Shown in pieces: positions 1 to 7,322 of a DNA stretch of 9,717 nt. Both the position numbers and the translations under genes were made by a program. The stretch spans positions 1-9,717 of the forward strand of contig JAEXBH010000181.1 of NCBI GenBank assembly GCA_023394215.1. The letters run 5' to 3'. Each line of letters opens with the position of its first letter. Position 1 is the first letter of the stretch. The notes under the pieces are model-generated. The model was not told the DNA's origin, did not search any database, and saw only the letters and a list, made by a program, of their open reading frames with translations. This DNA comes from Bacillota bacterium (GTDB lineage: Bacteria; Bacillota; Clostridia; Tissierellales; Peptoniphilaceae).

Positions 1-1
1 A

Positions 2-628
2 GCCAAGCTTTTCACTATACCAAACTTCCAAGCACCCGCATTTTCACTTGAAGCAATCATAACAATGCTTCCTGTAATACTTGTTATAACCTCTGAACAC
101 ATTTCCCATCAAGTAGTTACATCCAACATAGTAGGTAGGGATTTGATAAAAGATCCGGGATTACACAGATCAATATTTGCTGATAACTTCTCAACAGCCC
201 TATCAGGTTTAGTGGGCGGTGTTCCTACTACAACCTATGGAGAAAATATAGGCGTAATGGCAATTACAGGAGTTTATTCCGTAAGGGTTATAGGCGGTGC
301 TGCTGTTATCTCAATTCTTATGGCATTCATAGGACCGTTAGCCGCTCTTATACAAACAATACCGGGAAATGTAATAGGAGGTGTAACTTTCCTTCTTTAC
401 GGTATGATAGGTACATCAGGTCTTAGACTTTTCGTAGACCAAAGAGTAGATTTCAGCAAGAGTGAAAATCTTGTACTTACTTCTATAATATTTATAGCCG
501 GTTTATCAGGGCTACAAATCAAACTCGGCTCAATAAACCTAAGCGGCATGGTACTTGCATCAGTCGTAGCTGTTATACTTAGCCTTGTTCTATATATTAT
601 TAAGAAAATCGGACTTTTTAACGAATAG
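2..628 (+). CDS. uraA: Uracil permease (UraA/NCS2 family), 3' part, truncated by the window start
   Basis: The open frame runs from base 2 with no start in the window; the Met at base 65 is internal, because the 21 codons before it already read as family sequence (TIPNFQAPAFSLEAII). The visible 208 residues are the C-terminal part of a roughly 400-residue NCS2 nucleobase permease of the inner membrane, which imports uracil with protons. Signature elements are SEHISHQ (Glu32 and His36 of the fragment, the spacing of E. coli UraA Glu241/His245), the segment KDPGLHRS, and TTTYGENIG, whose Glu matches substrate-binding Glu290. Several hydrophobic membrane segments follow, and the protein ends in a short charged tail (KKIGLFNE). 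A [2Fe-2S] protein gene follows closely on the same strand. The uracil assignment rather than xanthine rests on overall resemblance to UraA/PyrP and is confident but not proven. Confidence 0.93.
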   Translation, partial: AKLFTIPNFQAPAFSLEAIITMLPVILVITSEHISHQVVTSNIVGRDLIKDPGLHRSIFADNFSTALSGLVGGVPTTTYGENIGVMAITGVYSVRVIGGAAVISILMAFIGPLAALIQTIPGNVIGGVTFLLYGMIGTSGLRLFVDQRVDFSKSENLVLTSIIFIAGLSGLQIKLGSINLSGMVLASVVAVILSLVLYIIKKIGLFNE

Positions 629-648
629 AATTATGAATGATAAAAATC

Positions 649-653
649 AGGAG
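649..653 (+). promoter_or_regulatory. Ribosome binding site (AGGAG) deciding the start of the [2Fe-2S] protein
   Basis: AGGAG at 649-653 is the only Shine-Dalgarno-like sequence near the three in-frame ATGs at 633, 657 and 666. It lies 12 bases before the ATG at 666 and only 3 bases before the one at 657. It is downstream of the ATG at 633, which has no binding site of its own. This favours 666. Confidence 0.5.
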
Positions 654-665
654 ATAATGGATAAA

Positions 666-848
666 ATGACAAAAACCTGTACCTGCAAATCCATTTCAAA
701 ATATAAGTTTAAAAAACTCATAGCTGAGGGAAATGACAACCTTGTTAGTTTACAAAATCTTACGGGAGCCGGTACCGGTGCCTGCAAGGGCAGATATTGC
801 ACGGACAGAATTTTGGAACTTATAGATCAATACTGGGAAAGCAGATAA
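666..848 (+). CDS. Small BFD-like [2Fe-2S]-binding protein
   Basis: A 60-residue protein with four cysteines in the pattern C-x-C, 32 residues, C-x4-C (CTC near the N-terminus, then GACKGRYC). This matches the bacterioferritin-associated ferredoxin-like [2Fe-2S] fold. The GAGTGACKGRYC end resembles the BFD domains that accompany FAD-dependent amino-acid, opine or proline oxidoreductases more than true Bfd, which ends in C-x2-C. The likely role is electron transfer in the cytoplasm, but no partner flavoprotein is visible. The start at 666 is chosen for its AGGAG; starts at 657 (63 aa) and 633 (71 aa, 4 bases after the uraA stop) are possible. The closeness to uraA suggests co-transcription, but no functional link to uracil uptake is evident. 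Fold confidence is good; the partner is unknown. Confidence 0.8.
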   Translation: MTKTCTCKSISKYKFKKLIAEGNDNLVSLQNLTGAGTGACKGRYCTDRILELIDQYWESR

Positions 849-854
849 ACTTTC

Positions 855-924
855 AAAAAAAGGCTCTAAAATTTTCACTAATATAGCCAAAAGCTTTAAT
901 GAAAATTTTAGAGCCTGTATTATT
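855..924. terminator. Bidirectional Rho-independent terminator between convergent genes
   Basis: A perfect 17-base inverted repeat (861-877 and 900-916) with a 22-base loop lies between the [2Fe-2S] gene and the convergent ywlG-type gene. On the minus strand the stem is followed by seven U (A-run 855-861), so it is a strong terminator for the minus-strand operon. On the plus strand the tail is only a broken U-rich stretch (GTATTATTTAT), so it is weaker in that direction. Confidence 0.9.
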
Positions 925-949
925 TATAAACCGCCCTCTCTCCGCCTAT

Positions 950-1453
950 TTACTTTGGTCTGGAAAATGCAGCCCTTATATGAGCCTCTCCCAATTTTCT
1001 TACAGAAAGCCTCAAGGGTACGGCAACATGTTTTATATGCATACCTATAAGCGTATCTCCTATATCGAGTCCCACATCAGCCTTTATAAATTCAACCATT
1101 ACAGGATCTTTCATATTTTCGTAAGCAGCCTTTGCAAAAGCTCCTCCGGCCTTTACCTTAGGAATAACCGAAACTATCTCCAAGTTCTTTTCTTCAGCCA
1201 GTCTTCTCTCCACTACAAGAGCCCTGTTCAGGTGCTCACAGGCTTGACAAGCAAGAAAAATTCCCCTGTCCGATAAAAACTCATAAGCAGTATCAAATAT
1301 ATCCTTACCCACCATCTCGCTCGAAGCGGTCCCTATGGATTTATTCAAAACTTCACTGGTAGAACAGCCTATAACAAAAACCTGTCCCTTTTTCATAGGG
1401 ACTTTTTCCATTATCTCCTTCAAAATAGAATTCAAATCGACTTTAATATCCAT
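950..1453 (-). CDS. ywlG: TIGR01440/UPF0340 family protein (YwlG-like)
   Basis: A 167-residue soluble protein of the UPF0340/TIGR01440 family, whose B. subtilis member is YwlG (about 180 residues). Recognisable blocks are GCSTSEV (29-35), CQACEHLNRALVVER (69-83), KAGGAFA (101-107), DIGDTLIGMH (130-139) and a C-terminal VRKLGEAH (151-158). Conserved Cys30, Cys69 and Cys72 together with the His and Glu of the CEH block could form a metal or active site, but the family has no established biochemical function that I know of. The start has an AGGAG five bases upstream. The start codon lies one base after the stop of the upstream TRIC gene, so translation is probably coupled. This is the last gene of the hslO unit and runs into the terminator at 855-924. 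Confidence 0.88.
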   Translation of the reverse strand: MDIKVDLNSILKEIMEKVPMKKGQVFVIGCSTSEVLNKSIGTASSEMVGKDIFDTAYEFLSDRGIFLACQACEHLNRALVVERRLAEEKNLEIVSVIPKVKAGGAFAKAAYENMKDPVMVEFIKADVGLDIGDTLIGMHIKHVAVPLRLSVRKLGEAHIRAAFSRPK

Positions 1454-1454
1454 A

Positions 1455-2108
1455 TCAACTCCTGTCCTGTGTTGCCTTGGGCAATTTCCATTTATATCTT
1501 AGAGCCAAAATACGAACAAAAATAATAAGGAAAATACAAATCAACATAGAAAACGCCACCTGTATATTTGTGTATCTCCTCATACAAAAATATACAAGTC
1601 CCCCTATGAGAGAGGCTGATGCGTATACATCCCTATCCAATATATAAGGCATCCTCAAAAGGAGAATATCTCTTATCATACCCCCGCCTACTCCGGTAAT
1701 CATACCTACAAAAATATATAAAACTCCGGAATTGTTAAGATTTTGATTGAAGGCTACATTCATACCGAGCACCGTAAAAACCGCCAAACCTATTGCATCA
1801 AGTATCATCAATGTATTTTCAAATATCTTGTTTACAGTTTTTGCCTTTACCTTTCCGCTCCTGTAAGCCAATATGAAAACAACCACCGAGCTTAACGCAG
1901 CAATATATAGATATATAGGGTTTCTGAAGGCATTGGGAGGATGAATTCCCAAAACTAAATCCCTTACTATCCCCCCTCCCAATGCTGTAATACAGCTTAG
2001 GATTAAGACTCCCAAAAAGTCCATCTTAGCCTTTATTGCTTCCAAGGCTCCCGCTATGGCAAAGGCAACTACACCTATTATTTCAAATGCAAAAATAAAA
2101 TTGCTCAT
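1455..2108 (-). CDS. TRIC/UPF0126 family membrane protein (YadS/YvgT-like)
   Basis: A 217-residue, very hydrophobic protein with about seven predicted membrane segments. It is an internal duplication: GGGIVRD at 44-50 and GGGMIRD at 141-147 are the two copies of the family's Gly-rich GGGxxRD motif, each preceded by a hydrophobic helix. This is the UPF0126 family, related to eukaryotic TRIC cation channels; prokaryotic members have been described as homotrimeric cation (K+) channels. The role in this organism is unknown, and some bacterial relatives are discussed as small-molecule transporters, so the channel function is by homology. AGAGG five bases upstream supports the start. It sits 42 bases after hslO and overlaps nothing, but is essentially fused in translation to the ywlG-type gene. 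Both repeats and both membrane halves look intact. Confidence 0.9.
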   Translation of the reverse strand: MSNFIFAFEIIGVVAFAIAGALEAIKAKMDFLGVLILSCITALGGGIVRDLVLGIHPPNAFRNPIYLYIAALSSVVVFILAYRSGKVKAKTVNKIFENTLMILDAIGLAVFTVLGMNVAFNQNLNNSGVLYIFVGMITGVGGGMIRDILLLRMPYILDRDVYASASLIGGLVYFCMRRYTNIQVAFSMLICIFLIIFVRILALRYKWKLPKATQDRS

Positions 2109-2150
2109 ACCATCCTCTTAAATAAACCTGTAATTATAGTTATCTATTCC

Positions 2151-3038
2151 TTAATCTCTGCCGGCTTGAGCAGCAAGTTCAAGCAACTCTTCTTCTGAAA
2201 ACTCATACTCATTTCCACAAAAATCACAAATAATATGAGCATGCCCATCCTCTTTTGCAATCTCCAACAAGTCTTTTTTTCCTATAGAAATAAGTCCTCT
2301 TGCCATCCTTTCCCTTGAGCAATGGCACTTGTAGAAAACCTCTTCCTTAGCCAAAATTTCCGGTTCAAAATCCGAAAAATAAAGATCCAAAATTTGCTCA
2401 GGACTTAACCCCTCATCTATCAAATCTGAAACAGGTCTGAGTTCCTTTACCATAGCTTCAAGCTTTGTGATTGTTTCATCTAAAGCTCCCGGCATTACTT
2501 GGACAAATATACCCCCTGCTGCCCTTATTGAAAGATCCTTATCAACCAAAACTCCCAAACTCACTATACTTGGAGTTTGTTCAGAGTAAAAGAAATAGTT
2601 GGCAAAATCTTCGGCAATTTCTCCGCTCACAATATTGGATAGACCTGTATAAGGCTCTTTCAAGCCTAAATCCTTTATTATGGCCATACTGCCGCTTACA
2701 CCCACAAAGGCGGAAACATCAAGCTTACCCTGGTATTTTGACGGGGCATCGGCTTTTGGATTTTGAGCCGTTACTCTTACATTTCCACTACTGTCCGATA
2801 TAGCCGTAAGTTTGCCCCCGACCCCGTTTCCGTCAAATCTTAGAGTCAAGGAATCATTCTTGGATTTTAAATCCAAGCCCATAATACTTGCCATTGTTGC
2901 AAGTCTACCCAAAGCCGCAGAAGCTGTGGCACTGGAGCCATGTCTATCTCGGATCTCCTGCACCATATTTGTCGTTTTTCCTATAAATATCCTGATAGAC
3001 TTATCTTTGTCTACAGCCCTTATTATATAATCTTTCAT
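2151..3038 (-). CDS. hslO: 33 kDa redox-regulated chaperonin Hsp33
   Basis: A 295-residue Hsp33, the normal full length. It is a cytoplasmic holdase chaperone activated by oxidation. The N-terminal substrate-binding domain begins DYIIRAVDKDKSIRIFI and carries the conserved HGSSATASAALGRLATMASIMG helix region. The C-terminal redox switch has the zinc-binding cysteines Cys238-x-Cys240 (CHCSRER) and Cys271-x2-Cys274 (CDFCGNEYEFSEEEL), matching C-x-C and C-x2-C of E. coli Hsp33. All four cysteines are present, so redox sensing should be intact. AGGAG four bases upstream fixes the start. The gene follows csp by 64 bases that contain a hairpin terminator with a weak U-tract, so some read-through from csp is possible. 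I found no convincing separate promoter. Confidence 0.97.
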   Translation of the reverse strand: MKDYIIRAVDKDKSIRIFIGKTTNMVQEIRDRHGSSATASAALGRLATMASIMGLDLKSKNDSLTLRFDGNGVGGKLTAISDSSGNVRVTAQNPKADAPSKYQGKLDVSAFVGVSGSMAIIKDLGLKEPYTGLSNIVSGEIAEDFANYFFYSEQTPSIVSLGVLVDKDLSIRAAGGIFVQVMPGALDETITKLEAMVKELRPVSDLIDEGLSPEQILDLYFSDFEPEILAKEEVFYKCHCSRERMARGLISIGKKDLLEIAKEDGHAHIICDFCGNEYEFSEEELLELAAQAGRD

Positions 3039-3058
3039 AATTCTCCTAAAATATTTAA

Positions 3059-3079
3059 AGCCCCATATAATATGGGGCT
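3059..3079 (-). terminator. Hairpin terminator after the cold-shock gene, in the hslO leader
   Basis: A perfect inverted repeat (AGCCCCATAT, one base, ATATGGGGCT) gives a stem with a GGGGC/GCCCC core. In minus-strand transcripts it is followed by a broken U-tract (TTTAAATATTTT). It ends only 21 bases before the hslO start codon, and the AGGAG of hslO follows directly. It probably ends most csp transcripts and lets some read through into hslO. Confidence 0.65.
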
Positions 3080-3102
3080 ACTTCTACACTGAGCTATTTA
3101 TA

Positions 3103-3306
3103 TTATAACTTAACTACATTAGAAGCTTGAGGGCCTTTTCCGCCTTCAACGATTTGGAATTCAACTTCTTGACCTTCATTTAAAGTCCTGAATTCTCCAG
3201 TATCTTCTAAAGCAGAGAAGTGTACGAATACATCTTGTCCATCTTCAGTAGAAAGGAATCCATATCCTTTTGTTGCGTTGAACCATTTAACTGTTCCTTT
3301 AACCAT
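3103..3306 (-). CDS. csp: Cold-shock domain protein (CspA family)
   Basis: A 67-residue single cold-shock-domain protein, the standard length for CspA/CspB. It binds single-stranded RNA and DNA as an RNA chaperone in the cytoplasm. RNP1 is KGYGFLS (13-19) and RNP2 is VFVHF (26-30), after the canonical start [10 protein letters not shown] and with the usual [12 protein letters not shown] end. The start at 3306 is chosen over an in-frame ATG eight codons upstream because GGAGG lies six bases before it and family homology begins there. It has its own strong promoter between the methyltransferase stop codon and the gene, a short leader with a UUCG hairpin, and a hairpin after the stop. Short, strongly expressed and probably monocistronic in the main. 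Confidence 0.97.
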   Translation of the reverse strand: MVKGTVKWFNATKGYGFLSTEDGQDVFVHFSALEDTGEFRTLNEGQEVEFQIVEGGKGPQASNVVKL

Positions 3307-3312
3307 TGTGTT

Positions 3313-3317
3313 CCTCC
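3313..3317 (-). promoter_or_regulatory. Ribosome binding site GGAGG deciding the csp start
   Basis: GGAGG lies six bases before the ATG at 3306. The earlier in-frame ATG at 3330 would place this site inside the coding region and has no such site of its own. Confidence 0.85.
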
Positions 3318-3329
3318 AAAAAATAATCA

Positions 3330-3343
3330 TAGACCGAAGTCTA
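3330..3343 (-). promoter_or_regulatory. UUCG-capped hairpin at the 5' end of the csp mRNA
   Basis: In the minus-strand RNA the sequence UAGAC-UUCG-GUCUA forms a five-pair stem (six with a G-U pair) closed by the very stable cUUCGg tetraloop. It starts one or two bases after the predicted csp transcription start. It could protect or structure the mRNA 5' end. Because it is followed by UGAUUAUUUUUU it could also act as a weak terminator for valS-hpt-methyltransferase transcripts. Confidence 0.55.
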
Positions 3344-3350
3344 CCTTTTC

Positions 3351-3379
3351 AATATAACACACAATGAAAACTAATTCAA
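3351..3379 (-). promoter_or_regulatory. Sigma-70-type promoter of the cold-shock gene
   Basis: TTGAAT (3379-3374) and TATATT (3356-3351) are separated by 17 bases on the minus strand, each one mismatch from consensus. The predicted start is near 3344-3346, giving a leader of about 40 bases. The -35 box begins just after the stop of the methyltransferase gene. Confidence 0.75.
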
Positions 3380-3381
3380 CT

Positions 3382-4128
3382 TTATTTCTTAATACCCTTG
3401 CAGGCCTTAAATAAAATCCTTTGTGTTTTCCCTTCTTTATAAGCTTTGAAGTTGTCTTCATCAAAATATCTTATACTTTGAAAACCTATTTTTTCAAGCA
3501 GGGTCACTATCCTATCTATACTGTAATATCTCTCAGTCTGCCTCTCAATAATCCTCTCATATAAGCCGTTTTCATGCTTAACAAAAAAGTTAATGGTAAA
3601 ATCGATAAGATCTCCATCCATGCTGTTTTCCCAACTGTAAAAAATATTGTCCTTTTCATAAATCAAAGTATTATCTGCCAAAACTTCTTTCAACTTATAG
3701 CGAGAATTAATATCAAAAATAAATACCCCTTCATCTCTAAGCCCTTCATATACATCGGCAAAAAGTTTTTCCAACAATTTATCATCCTGTATATAGTTAA
3801 TTACATCAAGCAGACACACTACGGCGTCAAAACTGTAATCCTTGTATCTGAACTTATACATATCCTGCATAATAAGATTTACATTTCCCCTGTCTATAAG
3901 CTTTGGAAAAGCCTCATTAAGCATTTCTATTGAGTTATCAAAAGCAAGTATATCAAAGGAAGAAGCAGCCAACTTATCGGTCAAATTTCCGGTACCGCAT
4001 GCTATTTCAAGCAAGTTTCCGGATTCAATCCCACTTTCCTTTAGAATTTTAAAAATATTATCAGCATATCTATCATAATCTATATCAAAAACCAATTTAT
4101 CATAAAGCTGTGAAAACTTATTATACAT
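3382..4128 (-). CDS. Class I SAM-dependent methyltransferase (YqeM-like)
   Basis: A 248-residue cytoplasmic protein with a Rossmann-like methyltransferase domain. Motif I is LLEIACGTGN (39-48), the glycine loop that binds S-adenosylmethionine. Asp64 in LAFDNS is the acidic end of strand 2 that binds the ribose. MQDM (87-90) and FDAVVCLLDVINYI (100-113) are motifs II and III. The N-terminal YNKFSQLYDKLVFDIDYDRYAD is typical of the YqeM-like group, as is the C-terminal beta-rich region containing YSWENSMDGDLIDFTINFFV. The substrate is unknown; I do not assign one. The start codon lies 8 bases after the hpt stop, and the ribosome binding site (AGGAAAG) overlaps that stop codon, so it is the last gene of a valS-hpt unit. 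Confidence 0.9.
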   Translation of the reverse strand: MYNKFSQLYDKLVFDIDYDRYADNIFKILKESGIESGNLLEIACGTGNLTDKLAASSFDILAFDNSIEMLNEAFPKLIDRGNVNLIMQDMYKFRYKDYSFDAVVCLLDVINYIQDDKLLEKLFADVYEGLRDEGVFIFDINSRYKLKEVLADNTLIYEKDNIFYSWENSMDGDLIDFTINFFVKHENGLYERIIERQTERYYSIDRIVTLLEKIGFQSIRYFDEDNFKAYKEGKTQRILFKACKGIKK

Positions 4129-4136
4129 ACACTTTC

Positions 4137-4661
4137 CTAATCTTCAAAAGTAAAAATATATGGGCAGTTTCTATAGTGATTTCCGTAATTTAAACCGTAA
4201 CCTACTATAAAAACATCTTCTATGGTCTTTCCTACAAAATCAGGGCTTATTTCAACAAGCCTTCTTGAAGGTTTATCAAGCATTACCGCAGTCTTTATGG
4301 ATTTAGGATTTTTCCTGCTTATATGTCCGACTATTTCTTTCAAGGTATTGCCTGAATCACAAATATCATCAACTATGATTACATCCTTACCCTCCAAATT
4401 TTCCCTTACGTCAAATAGGATATCAACCTTGCCGGATGTGACTTCTCCATCATCCCCGTAACTTGAAGTCGTCATAAAGTCAATCACTACAGGAAGGCTT
4501 ATCTCCCTGCAAAGATCCGCTGCAAATACAAAACTTCCCCTAAGCAAAGATATTAAAACCACTTCTCCGTCATAAGATTCATTTATCTTTTTTCCAACTT
4601 CTTTAACTATTTCCTTTATTTCTTCTCTGTTTAAAAGTACAGATTCTCTTTTTTCTGCCAT
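4137..4661 (-). CDS. hpt: Hypoxanthine phosphoribosyltransferase
   Basis: A 174-residue type I phosphoribosyltransferase, normal length, converting hypoxanthine (and usually guanine) plus PRPP into IMP or GMP in purine salvage. Visible elements are LLRGSFVF (39-46, the PPi-binding loop), SSYGDDG (66-72, flexible loop), and the PRPP motif VIIVDDICDSGNTL (94-107) with Asp98, Asp99 and the general base Asp102. Lys130 in MLDKPSRR matches the purine-contacting Lys165 of human HPRT. The C-terminal hood reads FIVGYGLNY, with Asn158 where the family normally has Asp (GLDY; human Asp193). The gene starts 10 bases after the valS stop, preceded by GGGAAGGG. Its company with valS and a methyltransferase, not with tilS and ftsH as in B. 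subtilis, is a different arrangement. Confidence 0.95.
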   Translation of the reverse strand: MAEKRESVLLNREEIKEIVKEVGKKINESYDGEVVLISLLRGSFVFAADLCREISLPVVIDFMTTSSYGDDGEVTSGKVDILFDVRENLEGKDVIIVDDICDSGNTLKEIVGHISRKNPKSIKTAVMLDKPSRRLVEISPDFVGKTIEDVFIVGYGLNYGNHYRNCPYIFTFED

Positions 4662-4671
4662 AACCCTTCCC

Positions 4672-7317
4672 TTAGCCTAATTTATTGTTAACATCTTTCA
4701 AACTGTTTTCTATCTCTACAAGCATCAAACTATACTTTTCAAATTTTGCCTTTTCCTCATCAACAAGCTTTTTAGGTGCTTTTGATGTAAATTTTTCATT
4801 TTCAAGCTTGCCCTTTGCTCTGGCTATTTCAGATTCAATCTTTTTCTTCTCCTCTTCAAGCCTTGCCTTTTCCTTTGCATAATCTATAAGCCCGTCAAGA
4901 GAAAGGTAAAGTTTATAACCTTCCATAACCATAACCACTGCATCGCTGTCTAAGTTATCCTGTTCTAAGAACTTAACTTCCTTCACGGATGCCAATGATA
5001 CAAGATTGTAAGATAAGTCTCTGAATATCTTCCTTACAGATTCATCTTCCGTAAACATAAATATTTCAGCCTTCTTTGAATTAGGAATATTTAACTCAAG
5101 TCTTTGAGCTCTTATGGCCTTTATACCGTCTATCATAATAGAAACGGCCTTTTCTTCCCATTCATAATTTTCCTCTTCAAGATATAAAGGATAGTCGGCT
5201 TCTATTATCATGCCCTCTTTATTCGGTAAATAAGAATATATCTCCTCGGTTATAAAAGGCATAAAAGGATGCAAAAGTTTCAAAATCTTTTCCAAAGAAT
5301 AAAGTAAGCTTGCCATAGCCGCATCTTTTTTAGATTCGTCCTCACCATAAAGCCTGTTTTTTACAAGTTCTATATACCAATCACAGTATTCAAACCAGAT
5401 AAATTCATAAAGGCTGCTTGCAGCTATACCGATTTCATATTGATCCAAAAGCCTGTTTACTTCCTTACTTACGGCATTAAGCCTTGAAATTATCCACTTA
5501 TCCTCTATTTCAAGCCTATCCTTATCAAAACTGTAAGTTTTATTGTCATCAATATTCATAAAGATAAACCTTGAAGCATTCCAAATCTTATTGGCAAAGT
5601 TTCTGTTTGCTTCAACTTTCTTGTCTATATATCTCATATCATTTCCGGGTGTATTTCCGGAAACAAGATTAAACCTAAGGGCATCCGCTCCATATTTTTT
5701 TATTTCAAGAAGAGGATCTATTCCGTTTCCAAGAGACTTGCTCATCTTTCTTCCAAGCTCATCCCTTACAATTCCGTTTAGATATACGGTATCAAATGGA
5801 AGCTTGCCCGTATTATGAAGGGATGAAAACACCATTCTGATTACCCAGAAAAATATAATATCATATCCGGTCATAAGGACATTTGTAGGGAAGAAATACT
5901 TAAAATCTTCCGTAGCCTCAGGCCAACCAAGTGTAGAAAACGGCCATAATGCTGAAGAAAACCATGTATCAAGCGTATCTTCATCCTGTTCAAATCTTTC
6001 AGATCCGCAATCATTACACTTATCCGGCATTTCCCTCGCAACAAACATCTTGCCGCATGACTTGCAATAATAAACAGGAAGCCTATGACCCCACCATAAT
6101 TGTCTTGATATATTCCAATCCCTTATATTTTCCAACCAATTTTGATAAATTTTTCCAAATCTTTCAGGAATAATTTTCAACTCCCCATTTAAATAAGCAT
6201 CAAGGGCAGGTTTAGCCAAATCCTTCATGGCAACAAACCACTGCTCTGAAACAAGGGGTTCTATAATAGTATGGCATCTTTCACAATGCCCAACTGCATG
6301 GTCATGGTCCTCAACCCTATTTAAAAATCCTTCTTCCTTAAGTCTTGATACTATAAGCTTTCTTGCTTCAAACCTGTCAAGTCCTGAAAATTCTCCATAA
6401 CCATCGGCTATGGTAGCATCATTTTTTATAACCTGACATTGCCCTAAATTGTGTCTCTTACCAAGTTCAAAGTCATTAGGGTCATGGGAAGGAGTTATCT
6501 TTACACAACCTGTACCGAATTCCATATCAACATAGTCATCTGCTATCAATGGAATCTCCCTTCCAACTATAGGAAGTATAAGTATTTTTCCAACCAATTC
6601 CCTATATCTTTCATCTGCCGGATTTACCGCTACAGCCAAGTCACCAAGCATAGTTTCCGGTCTGGTGGTAGCAATGGTAATATAGCCGGAGCCGTCTTTA
6701 AAAGGATAATTTATATGCCATAGATGTCCCTTTGTATCCATATGCTCAACTTCCGCATCGGAGATGGTCGTATCACATGAAGGGCAATAGTTTAAAATCC
6801 TTTCTCCCTTATAGATAAGCCCCTCTTCAAACATCTTTACAAATACTTCTATTACCGCATCCGAAAGTCTGTCATCCAAGGTAAAGGCCTCTCTTGACCA
6901 ATCGCAGGAAACTCCCAGCTTTCTCAATTGCTTCTTAATGTTTCCCCCATACTCGTGGGTCCAATCCCAGGCTTCTTTCAGAAAACCGTCTCTTCCAAGT
7001 TCTTCTTTTGATTTTCCTTCATTCCTGATTTTTTCAACTACCTTGGCTTCGGTCGAAATGCTTGCATGATCGGTCCCCGGCACCCAAAGGGCTGAAAACC
7101 CGCTCATCCTCTTCCATCTTATCATTATATCTTGTAGGGTATTATTTAAGGCATGTCCCATATGCAAGTTTCCCGTTACATTTGGAGGCGGCATAACTAT
7201 AGTAAAAGGTTTTTTACTATGGTCTATCTTTGCGGTAAAATATCCGCCTTCTTCCCATTCCTTGTATATCCTATCTTCAAAAATTTGTGGATTATAGTTT
7301 TTTTCTAAATTTTTCAT
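4672..7317 (-). CDS. valS: Valyl-tRNA synthetase
   Basis: An 881-residue class I synthetase that charges tRNA-Val and edits mischarged threonine. In order: HMGH signature (52-55) after PPPNVTGN; CP1 editing domain with ATTRPETMLGD (216-226) and GTGCVKITPSHDPNDF (268-283); zinc-type pairs C178/C181, C345/C348, C418/C421 and C434/C437; DTWFSSALWPFSTLGWP (450-466), typical of ValRS; KMSKS (524-528); anticodon-binding helices; and the C-terminal coiled-coil arm (about 810-881, rich in Lys and Glu) found in ValRS. The start at 7317 is set by AGGAG five bases upstream; the longer in-frame ATG at 7356 would lie upstream of the leader elements. It is the first gene of the valS-hpt-methyltransferase unit. 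No T-box is seen upstream, unlike many Bacillota valS genes. Confidence 0.98.
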   Translation of the reverse strand: MKNLEKNYNPQIFEDRIYKEWEEGGYFTAKIDHSKKPFTIVMPPPNVTGNLHMGHALNNTLQDIMIRWKRMSGFSALWVPGTDHASISTEAKVVEKIRNEGKSKEELGRDGFLKEAWDWTHEYGGNIKKQLRKLGVSCDWSREAFTLDDRLSDAVIEVFVKMFEEGLIYKGERILNYCPSCDTTISDAEVEHMDTKGHLWHINYPFKDGSGYITIATTRPETMLGDLAVAVNPADERYRELVGKILILPIVGREIPLIADDYVDMEFGTGCVKITPSHDPNDFELGKRHNLGQCQVIKNDATIADGYGEFSGLDRFEARKLIVSRLKEEGFLNRVEDHDHAVGHCERCHTIIEPLVSEQWFVAMKDLAKPALDAYLNGELKIIPERFGKIYQNWLENIRDWNISRQLWWGHRLPVYYCKSCGKMFVAREMPDKCNDCGSERFEQDEDTLDTWFSSALWPFSTLGWPEATEDFKYFFPTNVLMTGYDIIFFWVIRMVFSSLHNTGKLPFDTVYLNGIVRDELGRKMSKSLGNGIDPLLEIKKYGADALRFNLVSGNTPGNDMRYIDKKVEANRNFANKIWNASRFIFMNIDDNKTYSFDKDRLEIEDKWIISRLNAVSKEVNRLLDQYEIGIAASSLYEFIWFEYCDWYIELVKNRLYGEDESKKDAAMASLLYSLEKILKLLHPFMPFITEEIYSYLPNKEGMIIEADYPLYLEEENYEWEEKAVSIMIDGIKAIRAQRLELNIPNSKKAEIFMFTEDESVRKIFRDLSYNLVSLASVKEVKFLEQDNLDSDAVVMVMEGYKLYLSLDGLIDYAKEKARLEEEKKKIESEIARAKGKLENEKFTSKAPKKLVDEEKAKFEKYSLMLVEIENSLKDVNNKLG

Positions 7318-7322
7318 TTTGT

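Noticed and set aside
899..1276. 125-codon plus-strand frame opposite the ywlG-type gene
   Set aside because: It begins in the terminator stem and is antisense to a conserved family protein.
2471..2803. 110-codon plus-strand frame opposite hslO
   Set aside because: It lies antisense to a well-supported Hsp33 gene, has no ribosome binding site and no recognisable protein sequence; it mirrors the coding strand.
3102..3107. TATAAT at the csp stop codon as an hslO promoter
   Set aside because: The base match is good but no acceptable -35 lies 16-18 bases upstream (TCAAGC only); left as unsupported.
3307..3330. Upstream in-frame ATG for csp
   Set aside because: GGAGG at 3313-3317 and family length point to the ATG at 3306.
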